Origin: Onchidella celtica
Lineage: Eukaryota > Mollusca > Gastropoda > Systellommatophora > Onchidiidae
DNA length: 64,000 bases
Assembly: GCA_963931925.1 (NCBI GenBank)
Contig: OZ007573.1
Coordinates: 43,337,624-43,401,623, forward strand
Direction: 5' to 3'
This document shows, piece after piece, positions 1-13,007 of this stretch. The notes beneath the pieces were generated by a model. It was not told where the DNA came from. It worked only from the letters and a program-made list of their open reading frames with translations, and did not search any database. Made by a program: the position numbers and the translations under genes. Each line of letters opens with the position of its first letter. Position 1 is the first letter of the stretch.

Positions 1-1900
1 ACAACTAAATATTACGAAAATGGACGAGTCACAATGGACGAGCCCCCAATGTCACAAATCCCAGACTGGGAGATGTAATAAGTTATGACAGGACAACAAT
101 CACGAACAAACAAGTTAACACTTAACAGAACAATCCATCAGACTCACACATTTATTAAACATAATTATACAAATAATAGCGCAATTACATACATTATATT
201 ATTGAAATGCACTGCCGTACAACGGCCTTATTCTCACACACACGCTCCCTCGGATCCACAATCCGGTAGTTACTCCTAAAGGCACTTCGGCCTCAGCCTC
301 TCCCCTCAGGGTCTTAATAGTACATTAATGATTCACTGGCACCGCAGTCTCTCAATATCACCTTCCTATTGTCATACACCTTAGCACTCCCCTAGCACCT
401 CAGCAGGGCAATAACACATTATTATTTCCATAGCCATCAACATGGCAACAACATAATATCAGTTCACTAGCCTATCAACATGGCAACAACATAGTATCTC
501 ATTCACTCTCATATCTACGTCCCTGCCCGTGGCCTGACTGCCACGACTTTATGTGCCTCTACTGTCCTGCCCCGACAGCCTCACTTCTGGCCTATGTGTG
601 GCCTCCGGCCCTATGCTGGCCTATCCCCTGTGCTCATCGAGGTGGCTCTGCGGCCCGTCCCCGACACCTACAAGAATAACATTACATTGGTATAATACCC
701 TACCACTTCTATTCACTCCACCTCTCCTTACAATCCATGAAGCGTACACACACTAGTTCACCTTTCACTCACCACACATCTTACGGTAACACACCTCCAT
801 CGGAGTACACACTACTCACTCGCGCTACAAATCCATGAACTCACTTTCATCTATCGCTCATGGCGCACATTGCTATATCCAATATCAAGGACTTCCACAT
901 TCCTCACATATACTTATTCACATCATGGTAATAGACGAATATAATATAATACATCAATCATAATAATCAATCAACATTCTACATACCAGTCATAACTGGA
1001 AAGACTCTCACTAGTCTTCTCGACTGCTTCCTTTTATCTCTGCCCGATGGGCTATTATTCACAGATCCGCTCCCTAGGACCTTCTAACTTGCAGTGATAG
1101 TTATACAGCGCTTTCGCCTCCTTCAGACCCCCCCCCCACTACTCACAACAGCACGCTTAACTTGCTGTCTACTGTGAGTCCTTCTTACTCTACACCCGCT
1201 CTGTAGCAATCCCCTTAATTGCACTCACTGCACTCGTGACACAGTTCGCCTCTCCACGATATTGTTTTTATTTTACTTCGTTAAAATTCTATATATTATA
1301 TCTATCTTGTATCCTTCCATCTGATGTCATCACCCCCTCCCGCACCCCCCCCCCCACATACACACACCCCGTCAGTTATGACACCAACAATATTAAAAGT
1401 ACTACTGTCATAATATTATATCATTACTAATAAATTTATCTCCATCGGTAAGTTTCTACTTATATCTGATAGGTTTACAGTCACTATAATATTCACATTT
1501 TATATTAGTACTTCTAACTAAAAGCACTATTACTACTTCTGTTAATACCGAATCCATCACCTGTTCCCCCAACTGCACTACCAATGTGCCCTACACCACC
1601 TGATCATTTACCTGGTGCCACAAAATCGCACATACTCTGCCTCGAGATTGCACATGTTTATCTCCACTCCTTTCATCTACCCTCAGATCATCTAAATTCC
1701 CCCACGTCTAACCATTCAGTCAAGTGATTTATCCTTAAAACGGGGCGAGACCGATCCATACAAACATGCCAACACTCCTATCTCATGTTCACTACTGAAC
1801 CCCTCTTTCCCATCCCGCCCAGCTGTAGAACATGAGCCTTTCCCATTTGTCCAGGGAACATCTTAGACACTCATAAGAGAAGATACAAAAGAGGTCCAGA
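1..1900. other. G-poor, C-rich strand-asymmetric domain, no gene recognised
   Basis: The plus strand here is strikingly poor in G and rich in C, A and T, unlike the rest of the window; between about 660 and 960 G is rare. I see no open frame with recognisable protein content. A short motif (ATCAACATGGCAACAACATA) occurs twice, at 436 and 474, as a 38-bp near-tandem repeat. C-runs occur near 1,128 and 1,348. The block could be part of a transposable element or a transcribed non-coding region lying on the minus strand; neither is shown. Confidence 0.4.
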
Positions 1901-4900
1901 TACGAGCCCAAAATAGCCCTCAGAATTCTCATTCTCTTTCTCCCTTTGTTATGTGTTTAGGTACAGCCAACTGCTGCTCGGCTCTCCCTTTAACTTAGGT
2001 TACCCACATGAATGGGGAACTGATACTTATCCTTGAGAACGGGCGATTTCCAAATTATTGTCCTGACGCCACAGCACTATCGCAAATTGCTTGTTGACTT
2101 TGATATTTGGGCGCTGTACATGCAAGGTCGGTTCTGAATCTCATGTATCAGATATAGATAATGCTGAACGTCTCAACCGTGGCCATCATGAAATTGTGGT
2201 TTTTTAATTGCAGTAATTTTCGAAACAGAAGGAATGACATTGCATTATAATCTTGTGTTATAGACAAAAGAAGGGTCCCAACACACCAAAACTCTAAGAC
2301 CATTGTGGTATTATGTACACACGTGCGCAGTGAAGGGGGGTAACTACGCCTTCGGACAATGATAAGATAAGCTGAGATCGATTTTCCCCTTGTTTGAGAG
2401 GATTTTGGTAAAGGAAAATAAAAATACAAACAGACAGTTATACGGGGAAAAAATGTCAGACCTTGTGCCTAAATGGCACATACAGTGGAAAGTCAGAAGT
2501 GGTATACCAAGGCGTTCTATGAATAGATCGGTGATGGAACCCTTAATCTCTAAATAACTGATTTGTGTCTCATGCATGCCAAAACGGGAACGCAATTTTC
2601 CTGCGTATATCAGCAGCGACGTTCAGGGTTAAAGAAAAACAATAGATAATTAGAAGACACATCTCCCTTTCATGTTTTAGTATTCAGCCTGTAATTGGAA
2701 TTTTGTACCAGTGAAAGGGTTTGGCATAGTACTTGAGTTTGTATACCTAGCACTTTAGTGGCCTAGTTTCGCTAGTACTTTCAACGCGTTTAGTGTGGCC
2801 AAAGAGCCCCAGAAAAAGAATACATGAAGGAAGAGAGCTCCATGGAACAAAGAAAAGTGAAAAATTTTGGCCACGGCTTCAGGGCCATATACAGTCGATG
2901 GTATGAGCAAGACAATTTCTAAAGCTGCTGGTATAAAGATCAATAGAAATGAAGAGTGTCAACTCAAGTCTTGTTTGTATCGGCCCCACAAACAGTATAT
3001 ACTGAAGAACTTTCACTGTTCGTTACTATTGGAATAATCAATGATCTGTGGGTATCCAGGTCACTGGAATGTGGATATGGGCAGACAGAAGTGCTAACTG
3101 AACTGTTTTTTCTTTGTTGGGAAAGAAAACAAAACAGAGGTCAGTGAGTACCTTTTCACGTTGTTTTTTTTGCCGTTGTTGTTGCCAGAACTTGATATTT
3201 GGGTGATTGAGATTGAGATAGATAACATGAGATTGATGAAGTTACAGGTGCATTAGAAATAATTTGGTGCTGCACGTCTAGATATGGATGACCTACGAAT
3301 ATCTTGCAAATTCAGTAAAGTCTCAGTCTAGAGTACGATTTCTTCAAGAACCAGCTGCATGGGTGTCATTCTGACACGACGCTGCTGTTCTTGTCTCAGT
3401 TTCGATAGTGTCCAGAGAGGTAAAGGAATAAACAGACATATAAAATTCAGACTAGTGATGCCACAGACTGGAGATAAAGATACCTGTCATGCACACTTTC
3501 TTTCTCTGGTTGTTTGATCTTCGATTGGTCACAAAGAATTTGGGTTGGCGATCGCCAGAAAATTAGCATTTCTATGCAGGCGGCCTAAGCCTAAGGTGTA
3601 GATTGGGCGAGGTATAATGTGAAGACAGTGTTTCACCGCCCTGGTCGTTAGTACCTAACTACTAACATGGATCATGGCTGTAGAGTTGGCCCTACGTTCA
3701 TGGGGGCATTCTGTATGGGTTTCTGCTGCAGCTCTTGAATGTGTTCTATTGACACATCTTGGCGGTCCTTCCCCCAAGAATGATCACATTTGCCGCCTTA
3801 TTTTGAACACAAAATTTAATTGCTGTTGACATTTAGTTTATTCAATGTACCATGAAATTGTGTGCCAACACGTTTGTGCAATTGTATGTATAATAATTTA
3901 TGTGCCTGTGTATGTGTGTGCCTGTATGAAATTTCTTTCTTTCTCGAGGGCCTCAGCAGGGAACTGTTGGCCCTATGTGTACCTATATGTGATTGTTTAA
4001 GTGCACACGCTTATATTATTATTTATGGCTGCATGGGTATATCCGTTGGCGGGGGTATGTTTAGTACAAATGACCACGCTATCCATAATTTTTTATGAGC
4101 CGGTACAGCCAGTGACACTAGTGGCGACATGTCGATGACAGGTTGTACTGCGTAGATCACGTGTCCATTCAGGCTGAAACATTGTCGTGACCAGCTTGGA
4201 CAAGGACACTTTTCTAGGAAGACAGAACAGGTGTATGACTGCAGTTTCGGCGTGTATCCGTCAGCTTCGGGCTAAGTACAGATCGGTCATCTGTCTCTTA
4301 ACTGTAATTGAAAACACCGTAGTTGTGACTGAACATGGGCTGACTGATAAACATGAACGAAGTCTATAGGATAAAAGTGAACAAAGTCTGAAGGATAAAG
4401 GTATAATACAAAGCCAGAATACAGAAAGTTCAGATAAAGTTGTATTTTGCAAAGCCTCACGTTGGAAACAAGAAAACTCAAGCAAGAGCTTCAAAAGAAC
4501 TGAAGGCTAGGTACCTTGCACAAAAACCATTGCTCCTGATTTTGATATAAATCTTAGGAGAGCCACCATTTAAGTCAATTATATCAGGCAGTTTCTCAAA
4601 CCCAGGGGATTACTTTAAATGAAAAGGCAACAAAGTACAATGTATATTTTTCAGTACAAGGTTCAATGCTTATTTTGAGAGGCAGAGCAAAGAGGTCCTC
4701 CGACTATGAATTGTTTATTTGATGCTTTGGACGTGCCCCATCCGTGCAGTACATAAAGTTGTTTTGTAAGTAGTACGTGGACTGAGACACAGTTTAACAG
4801 AGACAGAATGAGAGTGACAGATAACGAGAGCCAGTGTGTGTGTGTGTGTGTAGATAGATAGTAACCCACGACAAGCCATCCGTAAAAGACCTCCACGCAA

Positions 4901-5140
4901 ATCCCAGTCATGAGCACAACAATGGACAATGGGTAGTTTGGTACGAGCCACACTGTGCTTTTTGTATCAGCGGTCCTTGGTGTGTTTGGCTATTTAAGCT
5001 TGGCCACACGGACGACAATGCTTGCTTGCGTCATCCGGCCAAGCGTGACCAATCTAGTAGATATACGGGTAAGCATCACAAAGTGCTCTATGCTACAGAC
5101 TATCCTGACTATACCCGGTGAATTTGGTGTGGACGCATTT
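1901..5140. other. Unassigned non-coding sequence
   Basis: Short open frames only (under 100 codons), with no recognisable domains and a composition like the surrounding DNA. The only simple repeat of note is a (GT)n tract near 4,837-4,850. Nothing else can be supported. Confidence 0.5.
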
Positions 5141-5146
5141 TAGTAG

Positions 5147-5490
5147 GTTCGCTGCTGTTGGAATTTACACCTCGTGTTTTTTTTTTAAAGTTTTCTTGTA
5201 AATGTTTTAGTGTGTTTTTGTGGTAGGTTTAATTTTGCCCGGGCAGCGGCCTGTTCGGCCTTCTCTTCTCGATTTCCAACTGCCAGGTACCATACCTATA
5301 ACGTACGCAACGTGCACAGGGCCCTCTGAGTTTTTGTCTTTATCAGAGAAGACTGGGTGCTCGATCTTACCTACCATTTGATCACGGACATGACTTTTCC
5401 CCCAAAATTCAAACATGGCTGCAACGACCGGGAACCGAACACTGTGCCTTCGGCATGAGAGACCTTGCCTCTAGACCAACGTGTCAACCG
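5147..5490 (-). mobile_element. tRNA-derived SINE, copy 1
   Basis: About 344 bp, alignable by eye over its length with the copy at 36,224-36,566. Read on the minus strand, the head (high coordinates) has a Pol III box-B-like motif, GTTCGGTTCC, at 5,431-5,440. The middle carries the shared segment GGAAATCGAGAAGAGAAGGC, and the tail ends in a shared GTGTAAAT..CAGCAGCGAA block after an A-rich stretch. A tRNA-like head, unique body and conserved tail is the usual SINE plan. No target duplication is clear. The divergence between copies indicates an old family. Confidence 0.65.
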
Positions 5491-5565
5491 TTGCATTGTG
5501 GTGGCAGTCGCACCATGGTCTTTGTTTTCTGTTTGCTGATTCACTTGATGTTCAGTGATGTAAAG

Positions 5566-5743
5566 CAGTGTTTCTCAGGGTGAGACGTGGCAAATATTTT
5601 AGTGGGATGTGGGAATTCTGACTGGGGCATAGGGATATATACCGTACGTATACTAAATTCGTCCAGTCATGATGGGGAGCAGATAATATTATGTTTTGGA
5701 AAACTGAAGTGGGGCGTTGGACAAAAAAGGTTGAGAAACACTG
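5566..5743. mobile_element. hAT-like MITE, 178 bp
   Basis: Terminal inverted repeats CAGTGTTTCTCA (left) and TGAGAAACACTG (right) are perfect over 12 bp. The element is flanked by 8-bp direct repeats ATGTAAAG (5,558-5,565) and GTGTAAAG (5,744-5,751), 7 of 8 identical. An 8-bp target duplication and CAGTG-type termini are typical of hAT transposons. There is no coding capacity, so it is non-autonomous. Confidence 0.75.
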
Positions 5744-5759
5744 GTGTAAAGAGTTTCGT

Positions 5760-7740
5760 TTTTTTTAGAGACCAGTGTGCAATTTGGCAAAAATACTGAT
5801 AAAAATTATGTTAAGATACTAGTAAACGGCGATGAGGCTAACGCCTTTCTAGGGTAGTTATATCATTAGGTCTATCTCATGAAGACTTTAAGAACCGCAG
5901 AAACAAATTCGTGTCTCCCGGATTGCGTTCGGATGATGGTTATGTTACATCACACCACAGGATGTTCTTTGATACAATTTCTGGCACAAAGAGACGAAAT
6001 GATGTGTCCTGGGTACAAAATCTCATGGACTGGAGTCCTGAGCCTCAGACAAGGCATTCCCGCTGAGAGAGGATGAGAAACATGGACACCAGGTTAAACT
6101 TCAGGACAATGAACAGGTAGTGAGACTATCCTTATAAGGATGAACATTACTGTGTTTAAAACAGCATAATAGTGGTTGTTGTAAGACCTCACATTAGAGT
6201 GGTTTAAATCTCTTACCATATAAGAAATTAAAGCACCCGTATTCGTGCAGTTCAGTATTTGGTCTCATTAGTTGGACACGGGCAGTGGTTTTGGAATAGC
6301 CAACGTTTTCCGACCGCGAAAAGCACTTGAAATATTAGATGGGGAAGGGGGGGGGGGGGAGTGAGGATGAAAAGTGGGAACAGAAGAACTGTACAGAACC
6401 TGAGTGGACTTACAAAAGAAGACTTGCTTTCGTTTTGCTTTGATCTTCAGCCTCAAACATCATCATGGTCTCTGGGATACCTGTCTGAGATCCAGAACAA
6501 TAGATGTTTATAGGAGGAGGGAAGGCTGGCAGAAACAAAAGAAAGAGAGAGAGAAAAAGAAAAGAACTGAGACCAAACACGGAAGAAGGAGAGCAAGTTG
6601 ATGTTGAGCAATACGAAAACTAATTAACTTTCAGAACATTTCATGAAATTAATTGTAAACTCGATGTGGCTAAAAAATTAATTACATCTTCATTACACCT
6701 ATTCATTCATTAGCTCAAAGAGCACAAAGGTAAATAATTATATTACACCATGTATAAATTACACGAAATCTTTGCCCGTTGATGTAACCGCTTTCTGGCC
6801 ATTTTCTCGATGGGAAGCAAAAGTGGTTACTTTTGTTTCCTTAAAGAGGAACAAGTTCGACAGTAATTTAATGGTGACATAACATGTATCTGCATCTAGT
6901 TATTCATCGCCGACGCCTATACGTCAGGAGGTTTTTCCAACTGTCAAACGAGGAAACGGAAGTAATTCAGCCAGTCTTGTTTTAAGTAAACTTAACACCT
7001 CGGGCGTTAAACATGCATCGGAAATGCCCAGAATTTCTGCTCCTCCTCCAGCCAACGGCAAAACTAACATCTCTGCCAAGCACATTTACTGCCAAACAAA
7101 TGCTTTGATGGTCTGTGACCCCACCCCACCCCCACACTGTAGAGAACGACGTCACTGCTACGTCACCTACTGTTTTTAGATGTTAACAAGGAAGTTAAAA
7201 AAAAAAAAAAAAAAATAGTTTTGAAATTTTGAAAAGAAAAATGCAGTTCCAGGATTTGTGCGCTAAATAATTATTGCCATGACCGAACATGCAACTCCTT
7301 GTCCAAGCCCGCCAAATAAACAAACCTACCAGTTGTTGTTGTTTTTTTTTTTTAACAGAAAGCCCCTCCCCCTCTCGTCACATTGCCCCCCAACCCCGTA
7401 AATCCTGAATACAGGGCGGGTAATTGGTGGGCGTTTCTAGTAGGGTCTCTCCTACTTAACTGTCCTAGCGTTCTGTCAGATTCTGTCTGTCGTCTTGCTA
7501 TTTTCCCAGCACATTGTGATTGTTATCGTGGCAGCCAGCTTTTTCCAAAGTCAGACTGGATGCAGACTCACTTCAGCTCAGAGAAAACTATTAGATGTTT
7601 CATAGAAGGGACTGGTCGAAGGTGCCGTAGGAAAATGGTGTCAGAATTTGTCTATTTTTATCATTATCATCATTATTATTATTGCGTTCTGTTTTTCTTT
7701 CGTTCAGATCTCGTATACGCGATTCTAGAGTAGGTATTGA
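5760..7740. other. Unassigned non-coding sequence with G-run and A/T-runs
   Basis: No gene recognised. It contains a G-run near 6,346-6,359, a purine-rich stretch near 6,530-6,600, a poly-A run near 7,197-7,215 and a poly-T run near 7,344. Open frames are short and without domains. Confidence 0.5.
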
Positions 7741-7785
7741 ACTGGCCGTTAGGCCTATAATAAACTTAAACTTGAAATTGGAACT
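7741..7785 (+). repeat. Hairpin plus AATAAA tail, possible retroposon 3' end
   Basis: GGCCGTTAGGCC (7,744-7,755) can form a small hairpin and is followed at once by AATAAA and the short reiteration AACTTAAACTTGAA. A hairpin followed by short A-rich reiterations resembles the 3' tail of some LINE-dependent SINEs. No body or second copy was identified in the window, so this is tentative. Confidence 0.25.
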
Positions 7786-8025
7786 ATGTTAGTATTATTA
7801 TTTTGTTTTGTGTATATTGACAGTGCATCGGGGTTACATCAGGAGGCAGTGTAGATCTTTGTTGCTCGAGGGTTTGACTATAAAACTGTTGGTTCTCTGG
7901 TGTGACATCACAGGGTTATGGTGGATGAATGATTTATGAAGAGCTACCCATTAATTGCCAACCCAATAGACACCCAGGCTGGCGAGCAATAAAGGGTTGG
8001 GTAGTAAATGTACAGGTAGGTGGAT

Positions 8026-8575
8026 GGATTGACAGAAAGATGGATGGATGGACGGGTGGTGGATGGATGGATGGATGGATGGATGGATGGATGGATGGAT
8101 GGATGGATGGATGGATGGATGGATGAATGGATAGATGGATGGTGGATGGATAGGAGTGGGTGAATTGGTGGCTGGAAAGGTAAATAGATGGATGGATGGA
8201 ATGATGGATAAAGATGAAATGACGGAGAGATGGGGGAACGAATCGCTAGGTAGGTGGAGGAACGAATGGATAGATGGATGGAGGTACGAATAGGTGGATG
8301 GACAGACTGATGGATGGATGTGTAGGTGATTGGACGGCTCAAAGATGGATAATGGAATGATGGCTGGATGGACAGACAGAATAACAGATGGAAGGATGGA
8401 AGGAGGGACGAATGGATGAATGAATGGATCTGTGAGTGGATGGATGGATGGATGGATGGATGGATGAAAACTTGGATAGATGGATGGATGGATGGATAGG
8501 TGAAATGACGAATGGATGGATGGAAGGAGGGACGGGGGCGGGGTGGATGGATGGATGGACGGACAGATGGACTGG
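8026..8575. repeat. (ATGG)n microsatellite cluster
   Basis: A pure ATGG array at about 8,060-8,125 lies inside some 550 bp of decayed GGAT/ATGG repeats, with single-base interruptions and short GAACGAAT or GACAGA inserts. The array keeps frames open on both strands (translations of WMDG or HPSI type), so the long open frames here are artefacts of the repeat. Confidence 0.9.
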
Positions 8576-8579
8576 CAGA

Positions 8580-9980
8580 TACGTGCCTATACCGTAAAAC
8601 TATCTCTCCATAGTAATTTACGTGTCTTTCATCAGTTTGCTCGTTCCACAACCCTGATATAACATGGGCGCTACCTCAGATCATTTCATTCGCTCTAGTG
8701 TGTGAAGTACGTGTAGAATATGACCTAGGGGGCTGTTTGATGAGTACTTCAGCTGTCCTGAGCTCTTGAGCGACCGTAATGGTTGGAAACAACCACAAAG
8801 TCAGTGCCACACTGGACTAGTGTGATGGGGATGTCAGCGGAAAAGATGCATGGGTACCGGCGGAGTGCGTGTTGACAGAGAGACGATCGGTGCCCGGTAC
8901 CCGGAGTTGATTGGCTGATAATGATGAACCGGGTGGGTTGATAAACATGACGAGGGAGACGAGGATAGGGATCCATATCTACCAGATGGTGTGACGCCAT
9001 GTTTGTAAACACAAAGTACGGGGGTCGGGAAGGCTAGGATAAGTTGTGGAGGAGAACTAATACACTGAAAGAAGAACTGAAAAAACATTAGTTGTCTTTG
9101 AGTGGAGGGGGGGGGGGGCGTGAAGAAACGTAAAACGGAGTCCAAAAATAGAGAAATAAAGAATTTAAAAGTAATAAAAGCGAAAGGGAAAGGGAATCAC
9201 AGGAAGAAGTGGGTTAACTGAATAGAAAAGACGGTGGGGGGGGGGGGGGGAGGGAGACTAATAATTATGATGAAATGCAGAATAAAAGAAAACACGTGGA
9301 CAGAGACAGACTTATCGAAATGCGGAAATTAGACAGGGAATTATTACTGAAAGGGAAGAAAATATTATATCTGTCTAGAAAGTGTCAGAACCTGAAATTT
9401 CAAAGAGAGTTCAGTGTTTTCTGTTTGTACAGATGAAATTTCTCAGCGAGAGCCATGTCAGTGTAAATGGGAAACTTCCTGCTGCTAAGTGCCACGGAAA
9501 AAGATTTGTTAACATGCTAGAGGATTAGCTTTTTAAACCAAGTTAATGAGGTAACTGAGAAGCTTTTAACATATTGGAAAGGTGGAGTTGCCGTTTTGGG
9601 GTGACCATTTTGCTTCCTGTACCCCTTCCGGTATGTGCCTACACACTTTTTTAAATACCGATTTTTCTTCTAGTCCCCCCCCTCCCCCCTTCGACACACA
9701 CACACACACACATACTCCCTCTGGAATCACTTTTTTAAAAAGATTAAGTCTTCATAGAGTTCCCCAATGTCATCATGACATGTACTGTACATTGACAACA
9801 ATTACTAAGGGCAATCATCAAAAGCCTCAGGGCGACATCAGTCCCCTCCCGATAAATTCCAAAGCCAGAACTAAGCCCCTAGAAGTCGAAGACAGCTCAC
9901 GTTTTCACTGATTTTTAAGTGATAATTTATATATTACACTCATTATCCCAACTAGAGCATAGAAGCGTCAAGCAATATAG
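8580..9980. other. Unassigned non-coding sequence with G-runs
   Basis: No gene recognised. It includes a G-run near 9,107-9,118, a 15-G run at 9,236-9,250, a C-rich stretch near 9,677 and a short (CA)n near 9,696-9,711. Poly-G tracts of this length are prone to slippage and quadruplex formation. Confidence 0.5.
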
Positions 9981-10110
9981 GAGCTGTTGTTAGAGGACCG
10001 TAGCCTGATCACAAGGCCGATTAGAGAAAACATTTGAGCCATGTTCACTGATCAGCTATAGTTTACTCTGTAAAAATAAATACCATGTACCACGGCCCCC
10101 TAACAATTCG
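9981..10110. mobile_element. CTGTTGTTAG-type inverted-repeat element, copy 1
   Basis: Starts GCTGTTGTTAGAGGACCGTAG and ends CGGCCCCCTAACAATTC, so the ends are imperfect inverted repeats. The interior (about 10,000-10,080) matches the element at 10,279-10,392, including a shared block around ATTACAAGGCC and AGCTATAGTTT. It lies only about 170 bp from that second copy. No target duplication is clear. Confidence 0.5.
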
Positions 10111-10278
10111 TTACGATCATTCCACAATTGTTTTTTGGGGTTTTTTTTGGTGTTTTGAGATGAAATTCTCACCTTAATCCGACAATCAAGTTGCACTGTT
10201 CAACAGTTACAATGTTTCGTTTCGCTGACTTCTGAGTTTTTAAACGAAAACCCACATCCACCTAAATCACCATTTTGA

Positions 10279-10392
10279 CTGTTGTTAGGGAACCGTAGTG
10301 TAATTACAAAGCCACATAGACAAAAATACTCAGTTGTATTCACTATTGAGCTGTAGTTTTCTTTGTAAAATACTGCGCTCCCGTAACAACAG
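10279..10392. mobile_element. CTGTTGTTAG-type inverted-repeat element, copy 2
   Basis: 114 bp with inverted ends CTGTTGTTAGGGAACCG and CGCTCCCGTAACAACAG. It has no coding capacity. It is related to the element at 9,981-10,110 and to a partial end at 63,498-63,560. The family is non-autonomous and of unknown superfamily. Confidence 0.55.
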
Positions 10393-10399
10393 CTACCAC

Positions 10400-11110
10400 T
10401 ATATTAGATTTTCAAAAACACAAAAACATGACTTGAGCAGTTATGAAATGACCGTGTCGAATTGCAATAATTATAGAAATGGTAAAAACTGGCTTTGGTG
10501 ATGATGTTGGTGGTGATAGCGGTGCTGGTGGTAGTGAAAGAAGGAAGTAACTTCAGTGTTACATCAATCAATAAGGATGTCATCACATCGGCCAGGCTTC
10601 CAGCAGCTGAGCAGAGCCGAGCTGTGTCAAGTTTCAGATGGATGTGACTTCCAGCTTCAGTGGCGCCTCAGTGAGGCCAAGTACCGCGCATAATGTTTAT
10701 TCTAACTGACCGCAACAAAGCAGTACGTACCGGTACTTGTAGTGGGGCGGGAAAGGTCTGGGGACGGGTGGGTGAAACAGGAAGGGAGGAGAAGTAGGCC
10801 GTGGAATGAAAGCTACTATAACTTATCGTTCCGTTGCTCACCCTTAAGAGGAAACATGTCGCCTGCATGAAAATTCTGACACAGATTCCAGCCCTAAATA
10901 ACCAGTGTTGCCATTTCAAATCTTGCACACTTCTGTATTATGTGCCTTTTTGATTGTGAAAGAAAATGACAATAGACAGGGCGAGGGACTGAATAATAAA
11001 ATTGGTTCGAACAACGAAGTTTGTATGCAAAGTTGAAATTAGGTGAAGACAATAATTTTTATTCTTTCACTTTCTGTTAATTAAATATGGCCGAAAGGAA
11101 CACATACTAA
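10400..11110. other. Unassigned non-coding sequence
   Basis: Nothing recognisable apart from a short GGT/GAT-rich patch near 10,495-10,540. Confidence 0.45.
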
Positions 11111-11112
11111 AC

Positions 11113-11114
<2 letters not shown>

Positions 11115-11189
<75 letters not shown>

Positions 11190-11520
11190 TCTTTGTCTGT
11201 CTCGTTTTCTTTTTGTCTGTTGCTCTTTCTGTTCCTTGCTCTGTTTGTCTTTGTCTTTCGCTCTCGCTCTCTCTCTTTCCCCCTCCCTCTATCAGTGTCT
11301 CTCTCTCTCGCCCACTCTCTCTCTCTCTCTTTCTGTCTCTCCCTCTATCATCAGTGTCTCTCTCTCTCTCTCCCACTCTCTCTCTCTCTCTCTTTCTGTC
11401 TCTCTCTCTCTCCTTCCCTCTCTCACTCTGCCCCTGTCTGATTCTCTCACTCTGTCTGTCTATCTTTATCTTTTTGTCTATGTCTCTCTCAGTCTCTCAT
11501 TCTGCCTCTCTCTTTCTCTA
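11115..11520. repeat. (TC)n microsatellite and degenerate CT-rich tract
   Basis: An uninterrupted (TC)n array at about 11,115-11,184 is followed by more than 330 bp of interrupted CT repeats. The plus strand is almost pure pyrimidine. All overlapping open frames (Ser/Leu-rich on plus, Arg/Glu-rich on minus) come from the repeat and are not genes. Confidence 0.95.
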
Positions 11521-11529
11521 TCTCGAAGC

Positions 11530-12999
11530 ATTAATTTCACTTTGTTATGTGGTTAAAAATAGATCATGTGTAAAAAAAAATTAGCTATGACTCATCCAGG
11601 ATTTCTGTTTGTAAGTCTACTTGCATAAAAAAATAATTTTTTTCCCAGATATCAAACGTCGCATGGTTAAAACCTACAGTTGTTCTGATCTGGGTATTTA
11701 TAACTAATTTTCCCTTAGCATGATATAACTACTACCCGTTCTTTGATATAAAGAACAGAGAGGCTGTGATCTTTATTGAATATAGGATAAAAACAACTCT
11801 TAAAAGAGAAATTTATTGCTTCAGTGAGATTGTATAATTCTTTCGTCAGGTATAAATTCAAAGTGAGAACAACAATTACTGTAGTTGTTGTTATAAGCTG
11901 AGGCTTTTGTCAGACAGAGCTCAAAAGCTGGGATGTTGCACTTGAATGGTTTGGAGTAAAAACAGCTGAGTGACAGGCAAGGGTCGAATGTATTATTCTG
12001 TATCAATTAAGGAGGAACTTTACAATATTGCAGTAGGCCTTTCCATCCTTCGCGAGAAAAAAAAAGCAAACGAATAATCTTGAAATTGTATGCATTTCTT
12101 ATCGATGATCTTCGTCAGGACATGATCTCATGAAAGTCATCTTGACCTGGGACATCGTGAACGCTTCAATTTAATGGTACTGTTATCTCTCCTTTACGAC
12201 TGACACAGACTGCACTTAATAACACTCTGCAAAGGGATCGTGCGTGAATATCACTGGACATAAATGGCGCTGTGAATTATTGTGTGTCGACACTAACTTT
12301 CGCCGCAGGTCGCTAGAAACTACAGAAGGCGTACGTGGGCACGACACTCCTAAAGGAACAATGGTGTTTTTCAGCTCCCAGAACGTACGAGTAGGAATAT
12401 AACAATAAAATACTCCTCAGGAGTGTGGTGTATCTGAGACCTTAGGACGCGCGACTAAAGGTACGGCATTAAAACCCAACATTAAAAACATCTTTAAAAG
12501 TAAGGGGTCAAGGCGTACGAGCATAATGTAAACTTTTAAAATAGAACTGTGGGAAGATGAGCAATGGCGCCATTGAGGAATACCTGAAATTTCAAGACAA
12601 AAATCCCAGTAATAGCAAAAAATTGCTTCTGGGTCCACAAGACGCACGACGTACGGCGAAATGAAGTAAAAAAGGATGAACGTAAGTTGATTATAAAGAA
12701 GCGGGTTGGGATAAGTAAGGTGCGTTGATTGATTTTATAAGTAAGCTCAAAGACTCCACAAGATACTCTTTCGGCTGTTTTCTAGTATATTAAATCTGGT
12801 GAATTCATCCACGTGAAGCAAATCAGTACAAACATTCCCGCAAGGACCCACCACTGTTGTGAGGAATACGGATTAAACAGAAGTCGTCGTTTCCGCTTCT
12901 CTTGAGCTCTGAAAGACACCGGAAGTTCGACTTTTATAGCTCGCAGATGTTTTTATTTTCAGAGATTTACTTTCACACCTTTCAAAATCCTTTTCCAAC
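11530..12999. other. Unassigned non-coding sequence
   Basis: No domain-bearing open frame, RNA gene or repeat with a second copy in the window was recognised. Confidence 0.45.
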
Positions 13000-13007
13000 A
13001 TCTAGAT

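Noticed and set aside
7944-8651. 235-codon minus-strand frame rich in HPSIHPSI
   Set aside because: Translation of the (ATGG)n cluster, not a protein repeat family.
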